Below are positions 1 through 8,047 of a DNA stretch of 18,108 nucleotides, one piece after another. Made by a program: the position numbers and the translations under genes. How positions within the stretch are numbered: the first letter of the stretch is position 1; the number at the start of each line of letters is the position of its first letter. This stretch comes from Roseiarcus sp037446355 (GTDB lineage: Bacteria; Pseudomonadota; Alphaproteobacteria; Rhizobiales; Beijerinckiaceae). The notes below the pieces were generated by a model. The model saw nothing but the letters and a program-made list of their open reading frames with translations, made no database searches and was not told the origin of the DNA. The DNA is taken from NCBI GenBank assembly GCA_037446355.1, contig JBBIIT010000059.1, positions 1 to 18,108 on the forward strand, in the 5' to 3' direction.

Positions 1-49
1 GTTAATCGCTGTCACGCTCGACCTCGGGCGCGAGCCGCGTCGACCGACT

Positions 50-1048
50 TCAATACGCTCCGACCTTGGGAACGATCTTCCGCGCAAGGTGAGGAGCGGC
101 CCAAGTCAGCGCCCATTTGATCGCCAATTGCGGTGTCGGTTGATAGCTGATGGCAGTCGATACCGCGCGCCGGGCCTGATCGAACCGCCCGGCGTGCAAG
201 TGCAAATTCGCCCACGCACTATGCACAGACCTCAGATTACCGACAATTGTTCCGCGCATTTCGCCGGTGACCTCGGCGCGACCCAACCACTTCTCGTACA
301 TCAATTGATGCGCGCGAAGCCGAAAGTCCTCCTGATCCCAGGTTCGCGCGGTTACAGTGGGATCGACGGTGGCGTTGGTTCGTTCGATCAGCGCCAAAGG
401 CTGATTGACGTAGCAGAACGCTGAATCGAGCGCCAAGCGAAAGAGAAAATCGTGGTCCTCTCCGAAATGGATATTCGGATCGAACCCGCCGGATTTTCTG
501 ACCAGATCCGCGCGCGCCACAAGTGTTTGAACCCAGACGCCCCCGACGCCCTTGGCCAGAATCGGCGCGGGCTCATCGATGATCCCGGCCAATCCCTCCA
601 TTCGCCAGCCGGCGTGGCGAAATGCAGTCGTGTCGAGGCCCGCGCGATCAACCAACCGCGCATCGGTGATACAGCACCCGCAATTCGTCTCGAACTTTTC
701 GATCGCGCGGACCTGCGACATCAGCTTCTCCGGAAGCCATATGTCATCGGAATCGAGGAACGCGATCCAGTCTCCTCGGGCTTCCGCGATCCCCAGATTG
801 CGAGCCGCGCTCTGGCCTTGGTTGGCCTGGTGGAAATAGCGAAGTCTCGCCGTTCGCTCCCCATCCCCCGCAATTCGACCCATGGCGATCGCGATTTGGT
901 CGGCCGTATCATCCCTCGAGCCGTCGTCGACGACGACGATTTCGAAATTACGATAAGTCTGAGCGAGAACGCTGTCGATCGCGGCGGGCAGAATATGGGC
1001 CCGATTGTAGGTGGGGATGACCACCGAAACGAACGGCTCTTGTTTCAT
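50..1048 (-). CDS. Family 2 glycosyltransferase (last visible gene of the ACP/ligase/amidotransferase operon)
   Basis: This 332-residue protein is probably a cytoplasmic inverting glycosyltransferase that moves a sugar from a nucleotide donor to a growing glycan. The GT-A fold starts at once: VSVVIPTYNRAH at residues 7-18, VVVDDGS at about 38-44, and the metal-binding run FLDSDD at 97-102. A GEDHDF motif about two thirds along resembles the acceptor/catalytic ED region of the family. There is no strong membrane segment, and the C-terminal part is helical and rich in Arg and Ala. It begins with ATG, 41 bases after the NadE-like gene, with AAGGG and GGGA runs just upstream, so it probably belongs to the same transcript. 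Donor and acceptor cannot be read from the sequence. Family assignment is firm; the role in decorating a surface polysaccharide is inference from context. Confidence 0.93.
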   Translation of the reverse strand: MKQEPFVSVVIPTYNRAHILPAAIDSVLAQTYRNFEIVVVDDGSRDDTADQIAIAMGRIAGDGERTARLRYFHQANQGQSAARNLGIAEARGDWIAFLDSDDIWLPEKLMSQVRAIEKFETNCGCCITDARLVDRAGLDTTAFRHAGWRMEGLAGIIDEPAPILAKGVGGVWVQTLVARADLVRKSGGFDPNIHFGEDHDFLFRLALDSAFCYVNQPLALIERTNATVDPTVTARTWDQEDFRLRAHQLMYEKWLGRAEVTGEMRGTIVGNLRSVHSAWANLHLHAGRFDQARRAVSTAISYQPTPQLAIKWALTWAAPHLARKIVPKVGAY

Positions 1049-1089
1049 TCCCGCGCCCTTACGCTCAGAGGCTCGTCACATTTCCGCGG

Positions 1090-2082
1090 CTAGTGCGCTC
1101 CTTCCAGAACGAAAGCTTCCCTCAGCGCGCGGTTCGCCACCCTGCGTTTGCCCTCGAAATCCGAGACAGCGCGCTCGATCTCATTCGGCTCGCGGCCAAG
1201 CGCCTTGGCGATCGCGTCCGCCCCAATTTGGTTCGACATCGCGTAGAGCACAACGTCGGCGTCCGACCAGGAAAGAGCGAAATAGAACTCCTCCTGGGTT
1301 TGAGTCAGACTGTAAGTGTCGGTGCTCGGCGGTTGGCGCCGAATTTCCTCTGGAACTCCCAAATATTCGGCCAACGCGTAAACCTGCGTCTTAAAGAGAT
1401 GCGCGATCGGCTTAAAATCGGCCAGTCCATCTCCGCCGCGCACGAAGAAGCCGAGGTCATATTCCAACTTGTTGGGAGTGCCGAGCACGGCATAATTCAG
1501 GCGCTCGGCGTGATAATATTCCAAATTTTTGCGGATGCGTTGCTTGAAGTTCGTCGCCGCGACGATCTGCAAATAGGCGTCAACCGGCAATCGCTGTTCA
1601 AACATTTCGCCGGCCGGATTTTGGACGACCAGCTTGAAATGCGGCGTCCAAGACTTGCCGCCCGTAATGACGATTTTTTGTCGCCACCCTGCCCCGTAAT
1701 CGGGGAAAAGTCCGCGGATCGCCTCATCGCGTCGGCGGTAACAACCAATCGATTCCAGCGAGGACGAAATATCCTCCTCGATGTGTCTGATCCCCAGCCT
1801 CTCGCAAAGACGGCGACCGCGCTCGCCAGCCTCGTCGGACGATTCTCGTTCCGGCATCAACAACGCGAGCACTCTGTCTGGTCCGAGGGCTCTGACCGCC
1901 AGGTGGGCGCACACAGCGGAATCGACGCCGCCGCTAACCCCTAGCACGCAGCCGCGACGGTTGACTTTGCGCACGGACGCTCGCACGAATTCATCGATGC
2001 GATCCGCCGTCGTCGCGCGGTCAATAGCCAAAGCTATGGAAGGTTGAAACGAGCGTGCAGTCTCTATCCCCAGGGTGTCCAT
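1090..2082 (-). CDS. NadE-like ATP-pyrophosphatase (NAD synthase family), polysaccharide-locus type
   Basis: This 330-residue protein belongs to the ammonia-dependent NAD synthetase family, which adenylates a carboxylate and replaces AMP with ammonia. The PP-loop SGGVDS is at residues 50-55, and the family block GTPNKLEYDLGF...GDGLADFKPI at 201-226 is followed by LFKTQVYALAEYLG. It has no glutaminase domain. It is longer than the usual roughly 275 residues because of an extra segment at about 115-170. It starts with ATG nine bases after the AsnB-like gene, with an AGGCGG ribosome site beginning within the upstream stop codon. Placement between an amidotransferase and a glycosyltransferase, downstream of an ACP and ligase, suggests an amide-forming step in glycan synthesis rather than housekeeping NAD synthesis. 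That role is inference; plain NadE activity cannot be excluded. Confidence 0.85.
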   Translation of the reverse strand: MDTLGIETARSFQPSIALAIDRATTADRIDEFVRASVRKVNRRGCVLGVSGGVDSAVCAHLAVRALGPDRVLALLMPERESSDEAGERGRRLCERLGIRHIEEDISSSLESIGCYRRRDEAIRGLFPDYGAGWRQKIVITGGKSWTPHFKLVVQNPAGEMFEQRLPVDAYLQIVAATNFKQRIRKNLEYYHAERLNYAVLGTPNKLEYDLGFFVRGGDGLADFKPIAHLFKTQVYALAEYLGVPEEIRRQPPSTDTYSLTQTQEEFYFALSWSDADVVLYAMSNQIGADAIAKALGREPNEIERAVSDFEGKRRVANRALREAFVLEGAH

Positions 2083-2091
2083 ATTGTCCGC

Positions 2092-4134
2092 CTAATGTTC
2101 GCGGGCCGACGCCGAAGCGAGCGCGCGCGGCGCCTGCCCCCGGCTCGACCGGTCGATGAACACGTCGCACCGCATTCTCGCCAACCGCTCCTGACTATCG
2201 CGAACTCGTCCCGGAAATTGCCAGGTGAAGGCGTCGTTCAGGAGTTGCGAGGTCAGAACTCCGACCAATCCCATTTCTTCGCGCTCGCCTAGCAGCGCAT
2301 CGCCACGCCCGCGCGCTTTTGCGAGCAGCCGAGCCACCACGGGCGCGTCGAAACACCCCGACCGCTCCAAGTTCGCGGCCGTCAAAGTTTCGGAAAACCT
2401 TTCGGCTTTGGGATCGAAAAGCGCCGACCCTATTGGTGCGCGGAAGGGCTGCTTGCGTCGCCCCCATATTTCCGCCGGCAGCGTTCGCCGGGCGACGCGA
2501 CGCAGCGGCAGCTTGTCGCGCGTCCCAATCGTCTTTTCGCTTGTCGCCAGGGTGAAACAGAAATCGACGAGGTCCGGATCGAGAAAGGGATAGCGCGCCT
2601 CCACGCCATGAGCCATCGCGACCCGATCGCCTTGGCAGGACAACAGATAGGACGACATGAAACCCTCAATCTCAAGGTACTGAGCCCGGATTAGCGGATC
2701 CCATTCCAGCCAGTCGGCCGGTAGATCGGCTTCCATCTCCGCCAACATCGATTCCAATGGGAAGCTCTCGCGGATTTCCGGCGCGAGCAGTCGCAAGGTC
2801 CAGGCCGTATTGCGCCAGCGAATCAAATGCGAATAGAACGGATTTTGCGTGTCGAGGAGATCGCGGCCAAAGAAGCTCCGCCACACCGCATTCTGGCGCG
2901 CGTCCTCGCCGCCCACGTAATGGTGGATGCGCTGAAGCAGCGCCGGCCGCATGGATGAATTGGGCTGGCGCGCCCAGAACCGGCGAATTTGGTCTTCCTT
3001 GAAGATCGTGTAGCCGCAGAGCAACTCGTCCGCGCCTTCCCCGGTCAGGACGGTCTTTATACCCGCCCTCTTCACGGCCTGCGACAGCAGAAACAGCGGC
3101 GCCGGCGAGGTTCTCAGAAGCGGCGTCTCGCAATGCCATACCGTTTCCGCCAGAGCGTCGCGAATGTCGTCCGCGCCGCAGAGGATCTCATGGTGATTGG
3201 TCCTCAGATGGTTGGCGACGAGCCGCTGTTCCCGGGTTTCGTCGAAACGCGGGTCTTTGAATCTAATGCCGAATGTTTCGACGGTCCCTGAAGCTGCTAC
3301 CGCCAGGCTGCCGATGACCGAAGAATCCAGCCCGCCACTAACGTAGGCGCCGACCGGCACATCCGCGCGCAGCCGCAACGCCACCGAGCGCGTCAGCTGC
3401 GCCTCGAGCGCATCGGCGACCTCTTGCGCCGATCTTCCCGCTTTTGACGGCCCTATCGGATGCGGTCGCCAATATCGCTTGGCGCTCGACTGAAGCCTGT
3501 CATCGAAACAAAGCGCGGTCGCCGGAGGAACCTGATGGATTCCTGCGAACGCGCTGCGCGGCGCCATGGCCGACCAGGTCGTGAATATCTCGCTCAGTCC
3601 CGAATAGTCGAAGCTCGGCGAGATCCGGCCGCCGGCGAAGATGGCCTTGGCCTCCGAGGCGAAAACAACGTGATTGGGTACCCGAGCGTAAAACAGCGGC
3701 AGAATGCCAAGGCGGTCGCGCACGAGCCACAATTTACGCTGCAAAGAGTCCCACAACGCGAAGGCGAACTGCCCGTTCAGCATCTCCCACGCGCGCGGAC
3801 CGTATTGCTCGTAGCAGTGAACGATGACCTCGCTGTCCCCGTTCGTGGAAAAACGATGCCCTAACGCGATGAGCTGCTGGCGAAGTTCGATGTAATTAAA
3901 GATTTCGCCGTTGAAGCTCAGCCATAACGCGCCATTCTGATTGGACAGAGGCTGCGCGCCGCCGGCCAAATCGATGATGCTGAGACGGGAATGCGCCAAT
4001 CCGACGTGGTCGTCGCGATAAAGGCCGTAACCATCCGGGCCGCGATGCGACAGCATCGCCAGCATTTGTCGCAATTCGTCGAAGCCGACTGGCGGGGCGC
4101 CGCTTGCCGAAATCACGCCTGCGATGCCGCACAT
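2092..4134 (-). CDS. asnB: Glutamine-hydrolysing asparagine synthase-like amidotransferase (AsnB family)
   Basis: This 680-residue class II glutamine amidotransferase takes ammonia from glutamine and transfers it to an adenylated carboxylate. The N-terminal nucleophile is Cys2 (MCGIAG), and the glutaminase pocket shows HSRLSIID at 48-55, NGEIFNY at 75-81 and GDSEV at 99-103. The synthetase half carries the PP-loop SGGLDSS at 266-272 and LTGEGADELLCGY at 363-375. It is longer than E. coli AsnB (about 554) and nearer in size to the AsnB-type amidotransferases of capsule, lasso-peptide and exosortase A loci. It starts four bases after the ligase stop, indicating translational coupling. Both active sites look intact. 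The true acceptor may be aspartate or a carrier-bound or sugar acid made by its neighbours; the symbol reflects family, not proven substrate. Confidence 0.92.
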   Translation of the reverse strand: MCGIAGVISASGAPPVGFDELRQMLAMLSHRGPDGYGLYRDDHVGLAHSRLSIIDLAGGAQPLSNQNGALWLSFNGEIFNYIELRQQLIALGHRFSTNGDSEVIVHCYEQYGPRAWEMLNGQFAFALWDSLQRKLWLVRDRLGILPLFYARVPNHVVFASEAKAIFAGGRISPSFDYSGLSEIFTTWSAMAPRSAFAGIHQVPPATALCFDDRLQSSAKRYWRPHPIGPSKAGRSAQEVADALEAQLTRSVALRLRADVPVGAYVSGGLDSSVIGSLAVAASGTVETFGIRFKDPRFDETREQRLVANHLRTNHHEILCGADDIRDALAETVWHCETPLLRTSPAPLFLLSQAVKRAGIKTVLTGEGADELLCGYTIFKEDQIRRFWARQPNSSMRPALLQRIHHYVGGEDARQNAVWRSFFGRDLLDTQNPFYSHLIRWRNTAWTLRLLAPEIRESFPLESMLAEMEADLPADWLEWDPLIRAQYLEIEGFMSSYLLSCQGDRVAMAHGVEARYPFLDPDLVDFCFTLATSEKTIGTRDKLPLRRVARRTLPAEIWGRRKQPFRAPIGSALFDPKAERFSETLTAANLERSGCFDAPVVARLLAKARGRGDALLGEREEMGLVGVLTSQLLNDAFTWQFPGRVRDSQERLARMRCDVFIDRSSRGQAPRALASASAREH

Positions 4135-4138
4135 CCCG

Positions 4139-5662
4139 TCAACCCTTTTGCCGTAGCGCCGTCTTTATGATTTTTCCCGAGTCGGTCTTTGGGAGGGCGG
4201 TCGAAAGCTCAAAAAACCGCGGGACCAGGAGCGGCTCGAGCCGACGCATACACTGCTTGCGCAGTTGATCCTCGGAAATATTGTGCCCCTCGCGGGGCAC
4301 CACATGAGCCTTGATCGCCATGCCGTCAGTCGGATGCGGAACCCCCACCACGGCGACTTCGGCGACCGAGTCCAACTCGAACAGGCACGCCTCCACTTCC
4401 CGCGGGCTGACCTTCTCGCCCCGGCACTTGAAAACGTCGTCACGACGGCCGACGAAATAAAGGTCGCCGTCTTCGTCCTTCCAGAATAGATCGCCCGTGA
4501 AGAGCACTTTCTCACCGGGGATGTCGCCCTCGCGCAGCGCCTTCGCGGTTTCCTCGGGGCGCCGCCAATAGCCGCGCATGACGCTCGTGCCGCGAACGAC
4601 CAGTTCGCCAATTTCCCTGGGACCGCAGCGCAGCCCCCGTTCGTCAACAATGTAGGTTTCGGAATTCGGCATGGCGCGGCCGACGGATGTGATCTTGGCC
4701 TCGAGCCGCGAGGGATCCAGATACGAAACTCGCGTGCATTCGGTCAGACCGAACATCGAGAAGATCGTGGCCTGCGGGATAAGCTTGCGAAGCGCCAGAA
4801 TATGGGCCGCGGGTAGCGGGGCCGCCGTATTGGAGAAGTAGCGCAGCGACGATAGATCGAGGCCTTCGAACGGCGCGAATTCCAGCAACTTAGCGAAGAT
4901 TGTCGGCACGCCGGGCAATCCGGTGACGCGATGCTCGCCAATTCTTTTGAGAACGTCGTAGGGATAAGCGAACGACCGCTCGATGACCACCGTGAAACCG
5001 ACCCTCGCCCCGGTCAGCACTTGGAACAATCCGTAATCGAACGATAGCGGCAAGACGCATAGAATCACATCGTCCGGCTGGTTCTTCAGATAGGTGGAAA
5101 TCGACCAAACATTATTGTAAATGTTGCGGTGAGTTAGCATCACGCCTTTCGGGCTGCCGGTCGAGCCCGAAGTGTAGATGATCAGACACAGGTCCTGATC
5201 GATGAGCCCCGGATCGGCCGGCGCGCGGTGCGGCTGAGCCAGGATGTCGCTCAAACGCGGTCCGGTCGCGTCCTCGCCGACCCAGATCGTGGCGCCGGGA
5301 TAGGATACCTGCTCTAACGCCTCGTCCACACGCCGTCGCAGCGAGACATGCGCGACGAAGGCGGCGGCTCCGGAATCCGTCAGCAGGAACCCAAGCTTAT
5401 CGGCCTTCACACCCGGACTGATGGGGATGAAAACCGCGCCGGCCTTGAGCGCTCCCCACAGCACGATTACCAATTCGACGGAGTTTTCGAGCATAGCCGC
5501 GACCCTGTCGCCACGGACGACGCCCAAGCGCTGAAATTCGCAGGCGAGGCGATCGCTTTCTTCGTCAATAGTTCTAAAGTTGTAGGCTTGGCCGCCGACA
5601 ATTACACCGGCCTTTTCAGGGACTCTGGCCGCGGCGCCGCGCAAATAGTCATGTAACAGCAT
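4139..5662 (-). CDS. AMP-forming acyl/aminoacyl ligase (ANL superfamily), likely loads the adjacent ACP
   Basis: This 507-residue adenylate-forming enzyme activates a carboxylic acid with ATP and passes it to a thiol. Core motifs are present in order: IIYTSGSTGSPKGVMLTHRN (P-loop), MFGLTECTRVSYLD, LFTGDLFWKDEDGDLYFVGR, the hinge GRRDDVFKCRGEKVSP, and the C-terminal lysine motif PKTDSGKIIK. I chose the ATG at 5662, preceded by GAAGAG at 6-base spacing and starting 10 bases after the ACP stop. A longer reading from a TTG at 5704 would overlap the ACP gene. The start MLLHDYLRGAAAR and overall layout recall the acyl-CoA ligases associated with exosortase A loci. No transmembrane or thioesterase domain is seen. 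Because a carrier protein gene sits immediately upstream, the likely acceptor is that carrier's phosphopantetheine. The acid is unknown. Confidence 0.92.
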   Translation of the reverse strand: MLLHDYLRGAAARVPEKAGVIVGGQAYNFRTIDEESDRLACEFQRLGVVRGDRVAAMLENSVELVIVLWGALKAGAVFIPISPGVKADKLGFLLTDSGAAAFVAHVSLRRRVDEALEQVSYPGATIWVGEDATGPRLSDILAQPHRAPADPGLIDQDLCLIIYTSGSTGSPKGVMLTHRNIYNNVWSISTYLKNQPDDVILCVLPLSFDYGLFQVLTGARVGFTVVIERSFAYPYDVLKRIGEHRVTGLPGVPTIFAKLLEFAPFEGLDLSSLRYFSNTAAPLPAAHILALRKLIPQATIFSMFGLTECTRVSYLDPSRLEAKITSVGRAMPNSETYIVDERGLRCGPREIGELVVRGTSVMRGYWRRPEETAKALREGDIPGEKVLFTGDLFWKDEDGDLYFVGRRDDVFKCRGEKVSPREVEACLFELDSVAEVAVVGVPHPTDGMAIKAHVVPREGHNISEDQLRKQCMRRLEPLLVPRFFELSTALPKTDSGKIIKTALRQKG

Positions 5663-5672
5663 CTGACGCTCT

Positions 5673-5924
5673 TCAACTCGATTTTTGCACGATGAAGCTC
5701 GCAATGTAATTTACTGAATTCAGGTTCTTCGAAACGATTTCCTCATCGCCGATTGAAACCCCAAAGGTTGCCTCGAGAAACGCAACCAACTCGATGACGC
5801 CCGTGGAATCCAATATTCCGGCCTCCATCAATTCGGTGTTGTCCTCCAACTCGGCCGCGGACCCGAGCAGAAAATTATCGACGATGAACGCTCTGATCGG
5901 CTCCCGAAATGACGCGTCGTCCAT
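5673..5924 (-). CDS. Stand-alone acyl carrier protein (phosphopantetheine-binding)
   Basis: This 83-residue acidic helical protein is an acyl carrier. The attachment site is Ser40 in GILDSTGV (residues 36-43), with Thr where most fatty-acid ACPs have Leu after the Ser. Helix II (VIELVAFLEATFG) and the following IGDEEIVSKNLNSV segment are typical of discrete carriers from polyketide-like and exosortase-associated systems rather than fatty-acid AcpP. It is the first gene of the minus-strand operon. The ATG is preceded by GGGAG at six bases, one of the clearest ribosome sites in the window. It should be modified by a 4'-phosphopantetheinyl transferase encoded elsewhere, then charged by the ligase next to it. 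The carrier assignment is firm; its cargo is not known. Confidence 0.92.
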   Translation of the reverse strand: MDDASFREPIRAFIVDNFLLGSAAELEDNTELMEAGILDSTGVIELVAFLEATFGVSIGDEEIVSKNLNSVNYIASFIVQKSS

Positions 5925-5930
5925 TGCAAA

Positions 5931-5935
5931 CTCCC
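5931..5935 (-). promoter_or_regulatory. Ribosome binding site of the ACP gene
   Basis: GGGAG (read on the minus strand) lies six bases before the ATG of the carrier protein. It fixes that start and suggests efficient translation of the first operon gene. Confidence 0.6.
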
Positions 5936-5957
5936 GTTAGCGCAAATTGAATTATGC

Positions 5958-5974
5958 AGCGCCTTTACGGCGCT
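5958..5974 (-). other. Perfect inverted repeat in the operon leader
   Basis: Arms AGCGCC and GGCGCT (6 bp, perfect) flank a 5-base loop, about 25 bases upstream of the ACP ribosome site. It would sit in the 5' untranslated region if the promoter at 6018-6046 is real. It could be an RNA hairpin or a regulator site; nothing shows which. Confidence 0.3.
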
Positions 5975-6017
5975 TGGCGCTACACGAGCCGGCGTCCTGC
6001 AGCGGGAATTACAATTT

Positions 6018-6046
6018 AGCATAATTCATACGCATCCGCCGAGCAA
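6018..6046 (-). promoter_or_regulatory. Putative sigma-70 type promoter for the ACP operon
   Basis: On the minus strand, TTGCTC (6041-6046) and TATGCT (6018-6023) are separated by exactly 17 bases. They lie about 95 bases upstream of the carrier protein start, in the most AT-rich part of the window. Both boxes are near consensus but not perfect. A separate TTGACA slightly further upstream (6063-6068) has no good partner. Confidence 0.4.
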
Positions 6047-6388
6047 GTTAGCGCCGATTTTCTGTCAAGCGTTCGGAATTTGCGGGTAAGGTAAACTTCA
6101 GAGTGTTAAAAATAATCAAAATCAACGCCCTCGCGCCGACGAAAATACAACATGATACTGGCCGAAATTCGCAGACACCTCTAATAGAAATGGTAGCGCG
6201 CCGCCTCGAATTGCGCCACTCTTTCTGGGCCAAACGGCTGCGGCGCCACCAGGGACGAACCGTTGACAGAATCCGATTGAAATTGGAATTTGGCGTTCGA
6301 AGCGATTCCGAAACCACCGAATTTCGAAATCTAACCTGCCAGCCTATAAGCAAGACTATACTATTGCACCTCCTGCCCGAGTCGGCCC

Positions 6389-7597
6389 ATGCTTGAAAAT
6401 CGAAAGACGTTGGACCTGACGGGCTCGGTGAACAGCACTGATCCTAACTCTTCCGCGAATTCGCCGCTCATCGACTACGCGCTGAACGCGCTTGAACGGT
6501 GTTGGCTGCCTGAATTTGGCCGCTGGTCGCATATTTATCATTTGGACGGCCGGCCGCATCCCAATGAATCGCTACCGCGCAGCGACGTCTTTTACACTCT
6601 CAACGTGCTCCTGGGCCTTGCGCGCGTGCCCCAGGTTCCGGCTACATTGAACTTATCGGCGATATTTCAGCATAACGTCCGGCAGCTCCTGACGTTGCCC
6701 GTACGCAAATACGCGTTGGGGATGGCGATGTGGTCGGCCGCCGAGCTCGATCTCGAAATTCCCGAGGAAATCGCCAAGCGAATTGAGACGGTTCTCGCCA
6801 ATCGAGCGAATTGGCGGTCGCTGTATGCGCAGGATATGGGAATGCTTCTGACGGGTGCGGTGGCGCAAGCTCACCGCGATCCCGCGAGATGGTCCGCAAA
6901 GGCGGACGACCTATTCTCGTATGTTGCCGCGGAATATTGCAGGCCGTCGGGCCTTTTCGCCGATGCGCCTAAAGGATTGCGGCGCCGGTTCGCATCGTTC
7001 GCTTCGCAGGTCTATCTCACTTTGGCCTGCTATTACTACGGCCGGTTCAAGACCGACGCCGGCGCGATTGAAATTGCAAATCGGTGCAGTCAAAAGCTGA
7101 TTGATCTACAGGGCTCTAACGGCGAATGGCCGTGGTTTTTTGACGCGGTCGGCGGCCGGGTCATGGACTTTTACGAAATATACTCAGTGCATCAATATGG
7201 CATGGCGCCTGCGTTCCTTGAACTCGCTGAAACTCATGGAGTTAGTGGGGCTCGGAAGGCTCTGATCAAAGGGTTTGATTGGGTTCTCGGCGCCAACCAA
7301 CTAGGCTCGCCGATGTTCGAGCCTACTTCGGGCCTGTCGATCCGATCACAGGTCCGAAAGGGCGAACTCAACACCAATAAATGGCGCGCCGTGCGCGCGG
7401 CCACGAATTCGATGCTGCGGCGATCCGGCTTGGTCGACGCGAACCGATTGGAGTTGCGGCTAGAATGTCGCAGCTACGAACTTGGCTGGATCCTTTGGTC
7501 TTTCGGCAAGCGATCGGATCTTCCTCAATTGACCCACCACCGTATCTTTTCGGATTTCAATCGCTCAGCGGGCGGTCAAAGGCGCGAAACCGCCTAG
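6389..7597 (+). CDS. Hypothetical protein, probable alpha/alpha-toroid (six-hairpin-like) fold, polysaccharide-locus associated
   Basis: This 402-residue protein is not recognised as a named family. It is helical, soluble-looking and rich in Trp and Tyr, with repeated helix pairs typical of alpha/alpha toroids, such as DYALNALERCWLPEFGRW and the central MLLTGAVAQAHRD. A segment LIDLQGSNGEWPWFFDA followed by DFYEIYSVHQYGMAPAFLEL looks like the substrate-facing part of six-hairpin glycosidases or terpene-cyclase-like barrels. No signal peptide is evident, so it is probably cytoplasmic. No catalytic residues can be assigned with confidence. It starts with ATG, lacks a clear Shine-Dalgarno, and is divergent from the ACP operon. 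A plausible role is processing or modifying a glycan or lipid-linked precursor; this is inference from fold impression and neighbours. Confidence 0.75.
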   Translation: MLENRKTLDLTGSVNSTDPNSSANSPLIDYALNALERCWLPEFGRWSHIYHLDGRPHPNESLPRSDVFYTLNVLLGLARVPQVPATLNLSAIFQHNVRQLLTLPVRKYALGMAMWSAAELDLEIPEEIAKRIETVLANRANWRSLYAQDMGMLLTGAVAQAHRDPARWSAKADDLFSYVAAEYCRPSGLFADAPKGLRRRFASFASQVYLTLACYYYGRFKTDAGAIEIANRCSQKLIDLQGSNGEWPWFFDAVGGRVMDFYEIYSVHQYGMAPAFLELAETHGVSGARKALIKGFDWVLGANQLGSPMFEPTSGLSIRSQVRKGELNTNKWRAVRAATNSMLRRSGLVDANRLELRLECRSYELGWILWSFGKRSDLPQLTHHRIFSDFNRSAGGQRRETA

Positions 7598-8047
7598 GCG
7601 AATTGGGGCGCATGAACGCAATTACTGAAACGGCTCAGGAATTCTTTACGCGTAACGAGTCGAACGATGGGCGCGTCTGATTGCTGCATCTGTTTTCACC
7701 TCGCGTCCCGAAGATGCCTCTGACCCTCATTTTGGTCGTGTCTTCACTGCGCGCCGGTTCCGGCGCCCTGGCCCGGCCGCGCGGTAGCCGGATGATTCCG
7801 GCCCTTCCGAAAATTTCTCGCTTCTCCGTTCGGCTCCCAACGGGGATGGACTCTCGTATTACAAAGAAGCTCACCAAGTATTGGGTCTATCCCCTAGGTT
7901 GAATCTGCTCCACCCCAAAATCTCGATTTGAGACAGTTTGCTGCGGCGAACAACTTGCATCGATCGTCTTTCCCTGGGGAGGTGTCTCTTCTGTGCGTCG
8001 TCGCACACGGCGACTCCTCCTCGATCGATCCAGTGCCATCGGTCGTA
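7598..8047. other. Intergenic region upstream of the sugar transferase
   Basis: About 450 bases without a convincing gene if the sugar transferase starts at 8048. Open frames on both strands lack a protein-like pattern. A 22-codon frame at 7612-7680 has a GGGG run just ahead of its ATG but nothing else in its favour. A strong inverted repeat at 7751-7766 is listed separately. No confident promoter was found. Confidence 0.5.
7751..7766. other. Perfect 7-bp inverted repeat upstream of the sugar transferase
   Basis: GCGCCGG, two T bases, then CCGGCGC. It may be an operator for a dimeric regulator or a small hairpin. In GC-rich DNA such palindromes also arise by chance, so confidence is low. Confidence 0.25.

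Larger units (their letters stand above)
5925..6388. other. Divergent intergenic regulatory region
   Basis: This stretch of about 460 bases separates the minus-strand ACP operon from the plus-strand toroid-like gene. It is visibly more AT-rich than the genes around it. It contains the minus promoter candidate and leader hairpin listed separately. For the plus strand, a TTGACA at 6263-6268 has no convincing -10 at 16-18 bases, while TATAAG (6345-6350) and TATACT (6357-6362) lie close to the start codon without a good -35. ORFs on either strand here show no protein-like pattern, so I see no gene. Confidence 0.6.

Noticed and set aside
1093..1944. Long plus-strand frame antisense to the NadE-like gene
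   Set aside because: It mirrors a strongly motif-supported minus-strand gene and its translation has no family pattern; high GC produces such shadows.
50..5924. Complete exosortase (XrtA/PEP-CTERM) locus
   Set aside because: Ligase, carrier and amidotransferase resemble that system, but no exosortase, PEP-CTERM protein or PrsK/PrsR pair is in the window.
7612..7680. 22-codon plus-strand frame with a GGGG run before its ATG
   Set aside because: Too short and without any similarity or context to support it.
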